Positions 1 through 18,845 of a stretch of 64,000 nt of DNA are shown one piece after another (position 1 is the stretch's first letter; every line of letters begins with the position of its first letter). Origin of the DNA: Lunularia cruciata (taxonomy: Eukaryota; Streptophyta; Marchantiopsida; Lunulariales; Lunulariaceae); NCBI GenBank assembly GCA_948567375.1, contig OX419756.1, positions 38,702,333 through 38,766,332 of the forward strand. Direction: 5' to 3'. A model generated the notes under the pieces. It searched no databases. It was not told the DNA's origin and was given only the letters and a program-made list of their open reading frames with translations. Made by a program: the position numbers and the translations under genes.

Positions 1-1850
1 ACATATAGTAGCTTAACATCAACTCTCCACACTTTTGGTACAAAATAGTTTCACAAAATCCATGCTTAATCAATGGCTACTCCAAACCTATACTCTAAGA
101 GCTACTTCCAACTTGCACTCTAAATAGAGACTTTCTACGCATTTTTGTGAGGAATTAGTAAGAAAATTCATAATGAGATAACTCTTTTATATAGCTCTGA
201 TTTAGATCTTCTAAACTCAATTGAAAGCTTGAAAGGTAAGGTTTCAATGATATATAGGAAGACTCAATCTGACCACTAAAGCTCTCTTGACAATCTCTCA
301 AACTTAACCCAACTTTGGAATTCTAATTCTAATTTTGAAACTCCAATCAAAGCTCTACTCTTGGTTCTTTGCAAAATTTTGCTAAAGTTTTGGCTTAGAA
401 ATTAAGAGAAGTATAAGTAACATTCAAGCCAACCAAAATCCCTTAAACCATGATCCCAAACAGTAAAAAAATTTCAATCAAATGTAAGTGTGAATAAAAC
501 AAGCTATTTGTGCATATGATAATGATTCATTTGAAGTTTGATCTATAAGATCTCACTAATCATAAACCCTAAGTCAAAAAGAATGTAAATTTTAGTTTTT
601 GTACCCCTATTTAGTCTTTTATGATTTTTGACATCTGAATCCAGAACCAATTCCTAGATATGGGTAAATTTCCAAATTTTGCTTACTTTTGAGCTCTATA
701 TACTTAGGTATATTTGATCAAAGACCATGAATTTTCACAATTAACTTTCACAATTTTCACAAATTTCTATATTTGAGTAATTCACATTAACTTTTTGCAA
801 AAAATTACAAGATCTAGTACCAAAAATACTACCTAATTTTCAAATTTTGATTTACACCAGAATTTGAGATGTGAACAAAACTCCAAACTTGATCATGATC
901 TCCATCCCAATACCTTGACTTCAAGTCTTCCAACTTCTATCAATTATATCAAGCTCAAAATCAACCCAAATGTACCATTTTTTGGGCACAATGCAAACAA
1001 AGTCTTGTATAATCTCTAACCCAACTTACAAATCACAAAAGGCTTTTTTGGAACTCAAAAAATTTCCTAAATTGTGTGCTTGGGTGTGAATTAGAACACC
1101 CCTCCCTTGCTTGCATTGATCATATTTCAAGCATTACTCACTCAAAATGTCATGTTTTTTGTCTTCAAATTGTAGACAAACTACTCTTTGTGACATCATT
1201 CTACATATTTGAAAAAACTTATTCTTGAATTGGTTGGAGTTAACTCCTTGTACTTTGAACACTTGGCAACTCCACCTTTTGACATGTGTACCTATAAACT
1301 ATAACACCAAAGCCTTGAGCAAGATGTTTGTGCATCTTTCTTTACAAAAGAATGTAAATAACTAAATCCCAAACTTGCCCATAAGAAATCACATGAAGGA
1401 TAATAGGATTAAAATTCTCTATCATTATATTATGAACTTATATCCAAAATGAGTTACCATCCAAGCCTAGAAGTGATCATGGTGCAAAATCTGAAGCTCA
1501 ATGAGAAAAGGGTTTTGGAGAGGTAGATCATGAGCATTGAGCATCTCTTGGTTGAACTCACTCTTAGACACTCTTGCTCTCATACTCTACTGCCATTCTC
1601 AAACACCCAAACTTCTATGCCTACTCTCACTTGCAACTTGAAAGATTAAAAAACACTACTCTCTACCTAGCATCTATCATCTATATATATCAAAGTCTTG
1701 GAAGAGGACACGATCACAATCGACATATCCAATTACCTCAATGTACATGGATTGCTCACATGGCAATGGATCAACCATATGATGTTTTGCATAATCTACT
1801 AGAACATTACGTTGATAAAAAACCGTAAATTATCTTTCACTTGCTAAGAA
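1..1850. other. AT-rich DNA without a recognisable gene
   Basis: No open frame here resembles a known protein. The stretch is AT-rich, with scattered short homopolymer runs and no inverted or tandem repeat that stands out. The 84-residue plus-strand open frame at 1574-1828 ends in residues that could be a decayed part of the copia gag upstream of the protease region, but I cannot show this. Confidence 0.5.
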
Positions 1851-1963
1851 AATCACAATACAACACCAATGTTACCCAACATATGACATACTACATCCAA
1901 ATCTTTGTTATATACAAAATCACTTTTGGTGTACAAAAATATTTACCTAGGAGATGATAGTTA

Positions 1964-2146
1964 ATGCTCCATAAAGGCATTGGTGATGTTCAAATTATTT
2001 TGAACAATGGGAGTAAGACCATCTTCAAGGACGTTCTTGATGTTCCTGCACTAAAGAAAATTATATTCTTGTTGTATCACTTATACCAATCAGGTGGAAG
2101 CTTTGTCATACATTCCAAAGCATTTGTCATTAAGAACATTGCATGA
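1964..2146 (+). pseudogene. Copia protease/gag-pre-integrase fragment
   Basis: The translated fragment contains GIGDVQIILNNGSKTIFKDV followed by LDVPALKK. This is the usual 'G.G.V.....G....L.DVL.VP.L..NL' stretch between copia protease and the integrase zinc finger. Upstream, at about 1865-1960, a frame-shifted piece reads like the end of the protease domain (an AHMTYY-like segment). The segment ends at 2146 with an in-frame stop, before any intact integrase zinc-binding motif. Non-functional. Confidence 0.7.
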
Positions 2147-2335
2147 GATCAACTTGCCTTGGATGCAACAACTACAAGCAAAGTCTTCCATACTTGGACT
2201 AGCCTCATGTTCCCTTTAGAGTTTACCTTTTCTTTTAGTATGCGCTCAAGCAAAGTCTTTGTGGAAACTATTTCCCAAGAATAGTGCCACCCATGCTAAA
2301 GATCTACTTGATATCATCCATATATATTTGTTTCA

Positions 2336-2500
2336 TTGAGAACTAACACTTTCTTTGTACACAAATATTTTATTACATTCATTAATGATCATTCAAGATA
2401 TACCTATTTGTATTTGTTCTCAAGAAAATCTATAGCATTTGCCAAGTTCAAGGAATATCAAGCACTTTTCAAGAAAGAAAATCAAAACTCTTTAATCCAA
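2336..2500 (+). pseudogene. Copia integrase core fragment
   Basis: The open frame contains YFITFINDHSRYTYLYLFSR, the standard start of the copia integrase core (family pattern 'YF.TFIDD.SR..WVY.L..KS'). The first catalytic Asp of the DDE triad falls in the N-D-H of this motif. The rest of the core, including the other two acidic residues, is not visible downstream. The start codon reported by simple ORF calling is TTG-like and has no meaning for a polyprotein fragment. Confidence 0.75.
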
Positions 2501-2539
2501 CAACGCCTTGGAATAAAAATCTGGAAAATTTGAAAAACA

Positions 2540-3300
2540 GTGTACTCACCACTGGATCCAACAACAGTTCACAATCCCAAATAATCTTCAAATAGAACAA
2601 ATAGAACAAATAGCAAAGCAGATAAATAAAATAATTTGAATGCATTGGAGTAATGTTCATGTACGTTGGACTCTCTCATGGCTACTACGGCAAAGTAATC
2701 CATGCTGCCACCTATCTGCAAAATCATTCTCCTTCTTGAGCCATTCCCAACAGCATTACTCCTTACTTGTTGTAATCTAGAATCTATCTTGATCTCTCTC
2801 AACTGCAAGTTTTTGGGAGTTCTACATATGCTCACCTCAAGAAACTCTGCCAACATTTCCCTATCCTTTTTTTCTTCTCTGGCCACATAGGCCAAGGCAT
2901 TGCCTCCCTTTGTGCTCATTGATTCTCTCTATCTATATGGCCTTTGTTAACCTTACAAACCCTAGTTGTGCCCATTGATCCTTTGCATCCACAGTCACCA
3001 TCCACCAATGCAAACCCTAATTTTATGCCTATTGATCCTTTTCATCCATGGCCATTATCAATTTCAGTAAGCCCTAAACTGCATTGGATGTTAGCCCATT
3101 GCAAGCATTGGCAATGCACATTCTAGTGCAATTTCAATCTTCTCCAAGTTATGCTTCATAAGGTTATGCTCCTTTGCTGCACCAACAACCCAGCCCTTAT
3201 ATTACACTAATGATTTGCTACTCATGAGTCTCCTTCTCCTTCCATGCATGCAGCATGACCTTTGTGGGGGAGCAAGTATACTCAAAGTTCTCAAAATTTA
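2540..3300. other. Unexplained segment inside the copia element, with a minus-strand 116-codon open frame
   Basis: Between the copia integrase and reverse transcriptase lies about 760 bp with no copia similarity. On the minus strand an open frame of 116 codons (2569-2919) is basic and moderately hydrophilic at first and strongly hydrophobic at the C-terminus (FKLFYLSALLFVLFVLFE). I do not recognise it. The plus-strand part at 2944-3126 is a run of proline-rich, low-complexity codons with internal repetition (short P-I-D-P repeats). It may be a captured host fragment, a nested insertion or chance. Confidence 0.3.
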
Positions 3301-3499
3301 TGGCTAGATATGAATCAAAGAAGAGAATAGACAACACAACAATTTTTTGAGTTATATAGAGGTTTGGAAGCATGTACCATCCACCTTCAAACATGCCATG
3401 GGAATTTTCTGATGCTGATCAATGGCAGGAGGATATCAACAACAATTTTTATCTTTGGAGAAGAACAACATCTAGACCGTGACTGAATTACAAAAGATA

Positions 3500-4300
3500 A
3501 GAATATTATTGATTGTAATTGGATTTTTTATCTCAAATACAACTTGGATGGCTCCATCAATTAATACAAAACCTATTGGTGGCCAAAGTTTATTCTCAAG
3601 TATATAGAGTAAACTTTACAAAGAATTTTTCTCCTATAGTAAGAATCACATCCATTTGAATTATGTTTGCATCGGCTGCACAGTTCAATCAAGAAGTACA
3701 CCAGATAAATGTAAAAATCACCTTCTTAATAGATACCTAGATGAGGAAGTCTACATGAAACTCCAAAAAGGGATACATACCTCTACTTATAAATCATTGG
3801 TTTGTAGATTGAACAAATCCTTATATGGTTTAAAACAATCCTCCAAAAAATTATATTTAAGTATTGATACATACTTGCTTCAAAGTAGTTTCAACCAAAT
3901 GAATGTAGATCATAATATCTATATCTATCATGGATTTGATGTAGATTTTATATCTGCACTCTACTTAGAAGACTGCATACTCATCAGTGTATCTATGGAG
4001 CTGATCAAGTCTATATAACAAAATATATGCTTTGCATTCTACATGGTAGATCTAAAACAAGTATATCAATGCCTTGGAATGCAGGTATACATTGACAAAC
4101 AACAAGGATGGATATGGATGACTCAAGCAAGTTATCTGCAAGAGAAACTTGATGAGTTCAACATGTCCAACTATAAAACAATCAATACACACTTGGAACC
4201 AAGACTAAAACTATCAAAGTTACAATGTCTTGAGATAGAGGCCAAGAAAGTAGAAATGGAGTACCCTTTCAAGCTGCTATTCGAAGCCTAATATGGGCAA
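3500..4300 (+). pseudogene. Copia reverse transcriptase relic
   Basis: Fragments in order: an N-terminal DGSIN.YK region around 3545, VYMKLQKG (3752), CRLNKSLYGLKQSS (3808), DHNIYIY (3908), then SALYLEDCILIS (3953), which replaces the copia YVDD catalytic box with YLED. The thumb region follows at 4043-4291 (YQCLGMQVYI and ASYLQEKLDEFNM). Several frame changes and stops separate the pieces. Loss of YVDD and the breaks show the enzyme is inactive. Family assignment is firm because the 'SLYGLKQ' box is specific to copia-type polymerases. Confidence 0.85.
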
Positions 4301-4429
4301 ATGATATATACTGGACTATCCTATGTTGTGAGTAAATTCTCTCATTTTATGTACAATCCATGAATTATTCACTGGAAAGCTAAAAAAAAGTCTTTAAAAG
4401 GTTTTATTTGCTACTTTTAGGGTAGCCAG

Positions 4430-5040
4430 GACACTGGACTCTGATCCATCACAATATAAGGCATACATGAGCTACATCAATTTTTTATGCAGATTGGGCT
4501 GGATGCCTAGACACTAAAAGATCTACTTTGGGCTATTGTTTCAGGCGGTTTAGTGGTTCTTGTCAACTGGACATCCAAGAAACAAAAGTCTCTGGCTTTG
4601 TCCACAAAGCCACACCACAGAAGCAGTATATATGACTTTATCCAATACTACTACTGAAGTTGTCTAGATAAGAAGCTTACAGCAAGAGCTAAATTTTGAA
4701 GGAGGAGCCACTACGTTACGTTATAACCAGAGCACAATAGCACAAGTCTACAATCAAAAGAGTCAAGACTATCTAAAGATATAGATATTAGATATCATTA
4801 CATCAAAGACTTATTAGAGAGTGTAGAAATTGCACAAGTCTATCATCGAATGAGTCACAAACTATCTAAATATATAGACACTAGATATCATTACATCAAA
4901 GACTCATGTATAAATTGGTATTGTCTGTATTCCTACTTTGATCATGGTCGCGGATATCGTAATTAAATCTTTAGTTAGGGACAAGCATTTGTACTTTTGT
5001 GACAAACTCAGTCTCACCTTCAAGACAGTAGGTATTAGTT
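4430..5040 (+). pseudogene. Copia RNase H tail with a 92-bp tandem duplication
   Basis: The frame ending the polyprotein reads AQVYHRMSHKLSKYIDTRYH then YIKDS, the equivalent of the family's 'N.VFH.RTKHI....HF.R' box. It is followed near 4960 by VADIVIKSLVRDKHLYFCDK, the usual last motif of copia RNase H ('VADI.TK.L....'). The H-x-R-x-x-H box is present twice: 4740-4831 and 4832-4920 are imperfect direct repeats with a period of 92 bp. The duplication post-dates function because it disrupts the frame. Confidence 0.7.
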
Positions 5041-5317
5041 TTAAAAGATCTACTAATCTCCTGCTGCCACGTTAGACGGAGGCTGCGGCCCCTCTCACTC
5101 TAGAAGTATTTATGTTTAGGTTTTAGGGCACTGCTCACTTATTAAGCCTGTAATTCTCATCATTGTAATCAACTCATCAGACAGGCTCGTCCTTCTCACC
5201 TCAATACAATCCTTTCTTGCACATCATATTATCTAATGATCCCAGTTACAAAAAGCCGTTGTAGTTTAGTTGTGCAGCCCATCCACTCATCTATATTGCA
5301 GGCTTGTAAGCAATTGG

Positions 5318-5358
5318 CATGAAGTGATCATGAAGTGATCATGAAGTGATCATGAAGT
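5318..5358 (+). repeat. 11-bp minisatellite, 3.7 units
   Basis: The unit CATGAAGTGAT is repeated perfectly three times and then for eight more bases. It lies between the copia remnant and the polygalacturonase gene. It looks like simple replication slippage. No function is suggested. Confidence 0.95.
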
Positions 5359-5884
5359 CCTAGAATATAATTGTACAAAGATGGTCCTTGGGCTCATGAA
5401 TCTCCTAACGAGACTTGCAGAACTCAATTGGGCAGATACTTGAGAGAGCTTTGGGAGAACTGCTATTCAATCTGCTATATCCTCAGAGCTATCAAAAATA
5501 AGATGCTATCTACACATAGGCTGTACTTTTTAGCTTTGTCTACATATGCTAACTAGATCTTTGAAGAGAGAGAGCTTGGGCTTGAGTACATCTAATCTCG
5601 TTCTTCTTCAGCGTATGACGAAACTACTTACTGCAAGAGAGTCCCAACTCAAAATACAAGAAACTCTTCAAAAACTAGTGACTAATTACGTCCGCATCCT
5701 AAAGCCCAGGTTCTAGATGTATGTACATTTCCAAGTGTTTTCCGCATGATTTTCTCCTATCTAGCTACTTGGATATATCACCCAGAGTTAAAGAAGAGAT
5801 TCACCTGGAAATCTTGGAAGACAGATTACCGGTGTTCTCGGCGATCTGATTTCCTACATGTTACTTACACAGATTTCGACTTAT

Positions 5885-8800
5885 TCATACAATGCGTGTG
5901 CCAGGGCATAGACGTTTGTTAGCCATGAGTTGTGACTTCCAGAACATCACCTTGGTGGTTTGCATGCAGTCCTTGATGCCAACAGTAGACGAATAACCAT
6001 CCACGGTGCCATAGGAATACCAGCAATAGGATCCACCTTTGAAGTTTACGCTTGTTCTGGATCCATGAGTGGGCCATAAGTTAACATTGATCATGCTCAA
6101 GGCAGTGCAAGGAACTCTTTCGTTGCAAGCAATATAAACTGCTTTGTTTACGGGATTGTAGGTCCCGATGATGTTTCTGTATTTGATGTTAGAGATCGCT
6201 ACCGCCTTCCTCGTAAGATGCTTGGAGTTACTAGAGTCGTGGTAGTTTTGATCAATTACTACAGGATTAGTTACATTTCTCACTTGAATGTTCTCGAAGA
6301 TGACGTTATTAATAGATCCAGATCCTCCCTGCAGTCCATATATGGATTGACCAATAGGATTAGTGTACATGTCAGTTCGTCGAAACAGAATATTTTCACG
6401 CTTGCAATAATTCACAAGCAGTACTATAGCCAAAATTCCTCCTCCATCTTCGAATTCAACTTAGCTTAATTGCAATATATTTCGCAAAGTACCTGAGATG
6501 ACTACTGGACATCTTTAAAAAATTGTCAAGAAGGCAATAGTGAGATCCAGGAACAGATAGACAGCTCGTAGTGCTGGCTATCTGTTAGCATGTGACTGTA
6601 CTTGCCTGCCAAGTTGTGATGCTTACTACACCAGCGGTACTTTCGACACTCCCGTTAAGCACTCGTATGTCTGAAACGCAACCAGTACTTCCCTTCGCGC
6701 CTAGAGGTCCAATGCTGCGAAAAATCAATTGTGATTCGTTATAGACGGTCACCCTAGTTTCGTTGCATATGTAATCGACTTGAAGCTTTGGCAATGATTA
6801 GATTCGGACACGAAAAAGTTCTAATTCATAGCATACAAATTGGTTAAAATTGGCAGTTGAAATTTCTGGTGCAAGCAAACGTCAAAACTTTGAAAATATG
6901 GTGCCGGTGATCTTACTAAGCACATCCAGTAATTTCACCTTCATGCACATGTAACTTAAAGTGAAGAGACGAATTCTGACCTTATACCACGCCCACCAGG
7001 CCCGCACTTGAAGTTCCTGATTTCAATATCAGATGATCCAGACTGAATATGAATGCAGTCGTTACCTGCAGGCCGGGTTACAGGACTTTCAGATCAGTAA
7101 ACGTTCTGAACAAATAACGTATGTATTTCTTCTGGATGTCGAGATCCTTAAAGACTGTCCAGTCTAGATAGTATTATTAGCAATCAAGTGGCGCAAGAAA
7201 GGAAAGACGACTAATATAATCAGCTAGCTTTCAGAAACTATTATACCAGTTGCAAATCCCCTGGTTGACTTACGAGATGACGGTGTTACGCAAGGTGATT
7301 CTGATGGTAGAGTATCTCAATAGGGAGAATTCGCATGTTAGAAGTGGAGACTCGAGAAGACACTATTGCGTCAACGTACCAGTTGAAAATGTGGAGTACT
7401 CCACAGTAGCCTTTAGCGTATTACTAAACTGTATACCATCCGTGTCAGGGCTGTTCCCTGGAGAAATTGCATTCAAAGTGTTCACAAGAACTTTTGAACA
7501 TGTCTGGAAGTCCAAGTGGACTTGTGGAGCGTTTCGGATTGTCAACTCCTTCACCACAATATTCGTACTTCTGGATATTAGCACTGCACTTGGGGTCCTG
7601 CAGAGTTTAGTTCCGAGTTCGGCCTGAACACGAAAGATGAAATGACAGCATGATTAATATTCTCGAGAATGTCAGATGGAACTCGTCATAGTTGAGGTTT
7701 TAAACTCAAACTATCTTCACAATATAAGTTTCTTTATCTTTAGCTCAAAGTTGATCATGCATCTGCAAGCATCTCAGAATTGGTTATGGACTGTTGTTCC
7801 AAATCATAGTTGATTCTGGCTATACTTTCAATGGAGTGTTCTAGTGTATATCAGAAGTGAATGATTACTTCTGCACTTAGATCTACCTTCGTCGAATGAA
7901 TTGCATCAGTATTAGTTAACTAAGCATTTTGCTCTCCTCAACGCATGCAGATGTTACAGTATAATACCTTTTTGCATGTTTTTGACCACCACGATGCTCC
8001 ATGGCCGTCAATAACACCTGACCCCGTGATGACAAGTCCATTCAATCTACTGAACTTTAACCACCACTTGTTCATGGTTTTCCCGGGCCATGCAGCTGAA
8101 TCAGAGGGTTGAGCTAAGATGGTTCCATCCACCTGCATTGAAGTTGAAAATTTGTCTCTTCTAAAGTCAGTTATTGTGAAAAGATAGCCAACAAACACGC
8201 ACCAATTTCCAAAGCTAATCTCGATACCAGAATCTGTGCACTAAAATCTGGAGAATGGAAGTGATATTTGCTTTTCTCGGCGAGATGGCCCTGGACTACT
8301 ATCAATGCTTACCGGAGTCGTGCAGTTCAGCTAAGATCAGATGTAGGAGCTGTACTAAGGTCAAAAGACAGTGATTTCGCCGTCTGCTTATATCCTGATG
8401 ATACCAATAAAGGAACATTCAAAAATTCCTAGAATCTCATAACCAGGTCCCCACCTTCAGAATAGTGTTGGTGCTGCAAGGTCCATCAAAATGAATTGGA
8501 GCGAGCAGAAAAACTTTGCCAGCAGGAACGATCACAACACCTCCAACAGTTGCACATGCGCGGGCCCATGCTTTTTGAAAAGCCTGTGTCCATAGAACAG
8601 TTGCTTAGTCACATAATTTTTCATGGAACTAACACATCAGATTTATATTCACAAATTCAGTTAGTCCATTGTAATCCACGTTTAATACATTTTCTGATCA
8701 TATACTTGCTTCTTCAAGTCCTAGGTAGTTGACCTGACTGTCGTGCTTTGCAGTCGAGCATTTCTTCCTTTTACTCTAGTAGTGTCACACGAGATAACCC

Positions 8801-9789
8801 CGCCTGGCGATTCGAAGTTATCTTCTTGTCAACTGGCTACCCAGTTCACCCGTTGAAGGGGTGGGGAAACGCGCGAACGCACGCTGGTGTGCTTCCTGCC
8901 TGTTGAGGTGAAAAGGTGACAAGGTCTAGATTGGAGCTGCAAACTGCATGGAGGCTGATTACCCAACTCTTTGAGAAAAATTAACAAAACGATCGATGCT
9001 TATTCCGTAAATGAACATCTCCTCTATACTGTCACTTCCATCTGAAACTGCTACCATATTCGTGAATGGTAGATGACACAAAGCGACCGGAGAATACTAT
9101 GACTCGTGGACCTTGCTAATCAGCGCTGAACTTTGACAGAAAACAATCTACATGAAGTTCCCGATGGTTAAGGACACCTACAGAGGTTGTATCATTGTAT
9201 CAGCTAAAAATAAAAGCTTTCCTAACTGTAATATTTGCGCTTAATAGACGAGAGCCTTCTATATCTGAATATATGAATGTTCAAACACCCACTGTGATAC
9301 TTGATTGACGAAATGGGTTTCTGCTGCAAGCTAAATGTAAAAACGGGTTTGACGAAGATAGAAGTAGAGACAAATGAAAGGAATTTTTGTGAAGCCACTC
9401 ATATAAATTTCTCCTTTCTACAGCTAATAACTTGTCCTTGTGAATAGCATTGCTAGCTTCACTGCGGTCATCGCCAGTAATTCCCCTTGCAACTCACATT
9501 GTCCAAAACCAGTCAACGATTCAACATTTCATACCTGAGTATCACAGCTCTTTCCGTCTCCTCTAGCTCCATGATCCATCACATTAAACTCGTTGCTCCA
9601 AATGTAAGGCCAAGAGTTCAACAGCTGCCTGCGATCTCCATCTCGAACTCCATCCAGAACCAATTCATCGTAACGAGAGGTATGTTTTCTGAAAGGAGAG
9701 GGCAATGCCATACCTATAGATACTCGACTCCATACCTCCAGCAGCATTACACACACCACAAAAGCTTTAGCTTTACCGATTGAAGCCAT
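5885..9789 (-). CDS. Polygalacturonase-like protein (GH28), 7 exons, catalytic residues lost
   Basis: Minus-strand exons: 9535-9789, 8455-8583, 7968-8132, 7380-7623, 6981-7065, 6606-6714, 5885-6328 (stop included). They join in frame to 476 codons. All introns are GT-AG except the sixth, which starts GC (CAG/GCAAGT). Residues 1-30 form a signal-peptide-like hydrophobic stretch, implying secretion to the wall. FNVMDHGARGDG (68-79) is the GH28 entry motif; the body resembles the At1g48100-like plant clade. Hydrolysis of pectic homogalacturonan is the family activity, but the active site is altered. Motif I SPDTDGI keeps Asp245. Motif II reads G-N-D-C (265-268), not G-D-D-C. Motif III reads CGPGGRGI (285-292), lacking the catalytic His. 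Motif IV RIK reads S-I-T (324-326). The protein may be a non-catalytic wall protein or a young pseudogene with an intact frame. ATG at 9789 was chosen because it opens the signal peptide. Confidence 0.9.
8584..9534 (-). other. First intron of the polygalacturonase-like gene
   Basis: This 951-bp intron separates the signal-peptide exon from the rest. The donor reads CAG/GTATGA and the acceptor GACACAG/GC on the minus strand. No repeat or second gene is visible inside. It is the longest intron of the gene; the others are 183 to 344 bp, apart from those of 266 and 277 bp. Confidence 0.8.
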
Positions 9790-10000
9790 CACTTCTTCGT
9801 CCACAATCTTCTAGCTAATCGATGGCAGATATTACCACTATGAAATTCTCGAGCGTTGGCTTTCTAATTTGATAACTAATACATAGATACTTAAGTTTTA
9901 ATGATTTTTGATCCTGATCCGGGTGAAAACTGGCTATGGATCCGAGAGATGGGTATTTAAGAGGTCGAATGAGTCCAGAATCCTGAGATCTTGAGTGAGG
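9790..10000 (-). promoter_or_regulatory. Probable promoter and 5' leader of the polygalacturonase-like gene
   Basis: On the minus strand a TTAAATA element lies near 9955, about 165 bp before the ATG at 9789, in a reasonable position for a plant TATA-like box with a leader of roughly 130 bp. A 183-codon minus-strand open frame across 9815-10366 has no family resemblance and ends before the gene, so I read it as chance. No other element is recognised. Confidence 0.3.
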
Positions 10001-10409
10001 CCGACATTGACTGGAGAACGTGCAAAAACTATTCATGGCTACGCAAGCAGATCTGATTTGGAAACAAAACTTTCCAGTTACACAACTGCTGATATTTAGA
10101 CGCGTCGATCCAGCGAACAACCTTTTCAGCTGATTGAATAACCCATGTCTGAAAGTCTCACTGGTCCGATCCCATGTACAAGTACGAAGTATTTCTGCAC
10201 GTACTAATGAGGGGCAGGATTCGTTCTTCGGCTGGACCCTTCCCTCTTGAGTTTGACTGGACCTTGAGCTTGAATACTGCGGTACCTCTTTGATCAATGC
10301 ATGATCCCATGAAACAAGGAACACCCCATCAATGATCAATTCGAGAAGACACGACGGCAGCACCAAACCAAATGGGTTGGGGAACTCGTAATTAGATCAA
10401 TAGAAGACA

Positions 10410-10709
10410 TCACATAGTTCCAGAATTGGCAAGCACAGTAGCAGCAGTCATGGGGTCGGGGATTTCGGGAGTCGTTGTTTTGGCATCAAGAGTAGGTGCG
10501 CGTGTCCCAAAGACTACAGTACTGTAGACTGAATTGTTTGCAAACTCAGCAATTGCCATTGAAGTTTGAAACCCACTTCTCCACCATGACCGCTGATGGA
10601 ATGTCTCGTGGGTATCCCGACGAGTTTGTGCTGTGATCAGTTCGTTCTTAGATGCGCCCCCGAGCTTCAATAGTGCGACCACTACTGCTAAGCTTCGGCC
10701 AAGCGACAT
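10410..10709 (-). CDS. Hypothetical small secreted-type protein, 99 aa
   Basis: An ATG at 10709 opens a 99-codon frame starting MSLGRSLAVVVALLKLGGA, a short basic start plus hydrophobic core plus small residues that would suit a signal peptide. The remainder is polar, with WWRSG near the middle and a Thr/Pro-rich tail. I recognise no family. There is one Cys-free chain, so it is not a disulfide-rich peptide. A pyrimidine/purine-rich leader lies upstream (TCTCTCTC on the minus strand near 10741). It may be a real small gene, a first exon, or a chance open frame. Confidence 0.3.
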   Translation of the reverse strand: MSLGRSLAVVVALLKLGGASKNELITAQTRRDTHETFHQRSWWRSGFQTSMAIAEFANNSVYSTVVFGTRAPTLDAKTTTPEIPDPMTAATVLANSGTM

Positions 10710-10806
10710 TGTCAGCGGCACGATAATTATGTTGTTCTTTTAGAGAGAGAACTTTCTTCTGTCTTTATCTTCGGGATATAAATATCTTAAGTTCTAATAT
10801 CAAACT

Positions 10807-18845
<8,039 letters not shown>

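Larger units (their letters stand above)
1860..5040 (+). mobile_element. Decayed Ty1/copia retrotransposon, plus strand
   Basis: Pieces of a copia pol polyprotein appear in the canonical order gag-pre-integrase, integrase, reverse transcriptase, RNase H. The frame is broken by many stops and shifts, so the element is dead. The interval 2540-3300 between integrase and reverse transcriptase has no copia similarity I can see and may be a later insertion or deeply diverged sequence. The RNase H tail ends near 5040. I could not delimit LTRs: the following 5041-5317 is a plausible 3' LTR by position only. The order integrase before reverse transcriptase is the diagnostic copia arrangement and excludes gypsy. 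Confidence 0.8.

Noticed and set aside
5318..5358. CRISPR-like array
   Set aside because: Direct tandem repeats of 11 bp with no spacers, in a plant genome. A minisatellite.
7250..7627. A 125-codon plus-strand open frame
   Set aside because: It lies opposite exon 4 of the polygalacturonase-like gene, which has conserved motifs and splice sites; the plus frame is a shadow.
9815..10366. A 183-codon minus-strand open frame upstream of the polygalacturonase-like gene
   Set aside because: No domain, no compatible splice into the gene, biased composition. More likely promoter and leader DNA.
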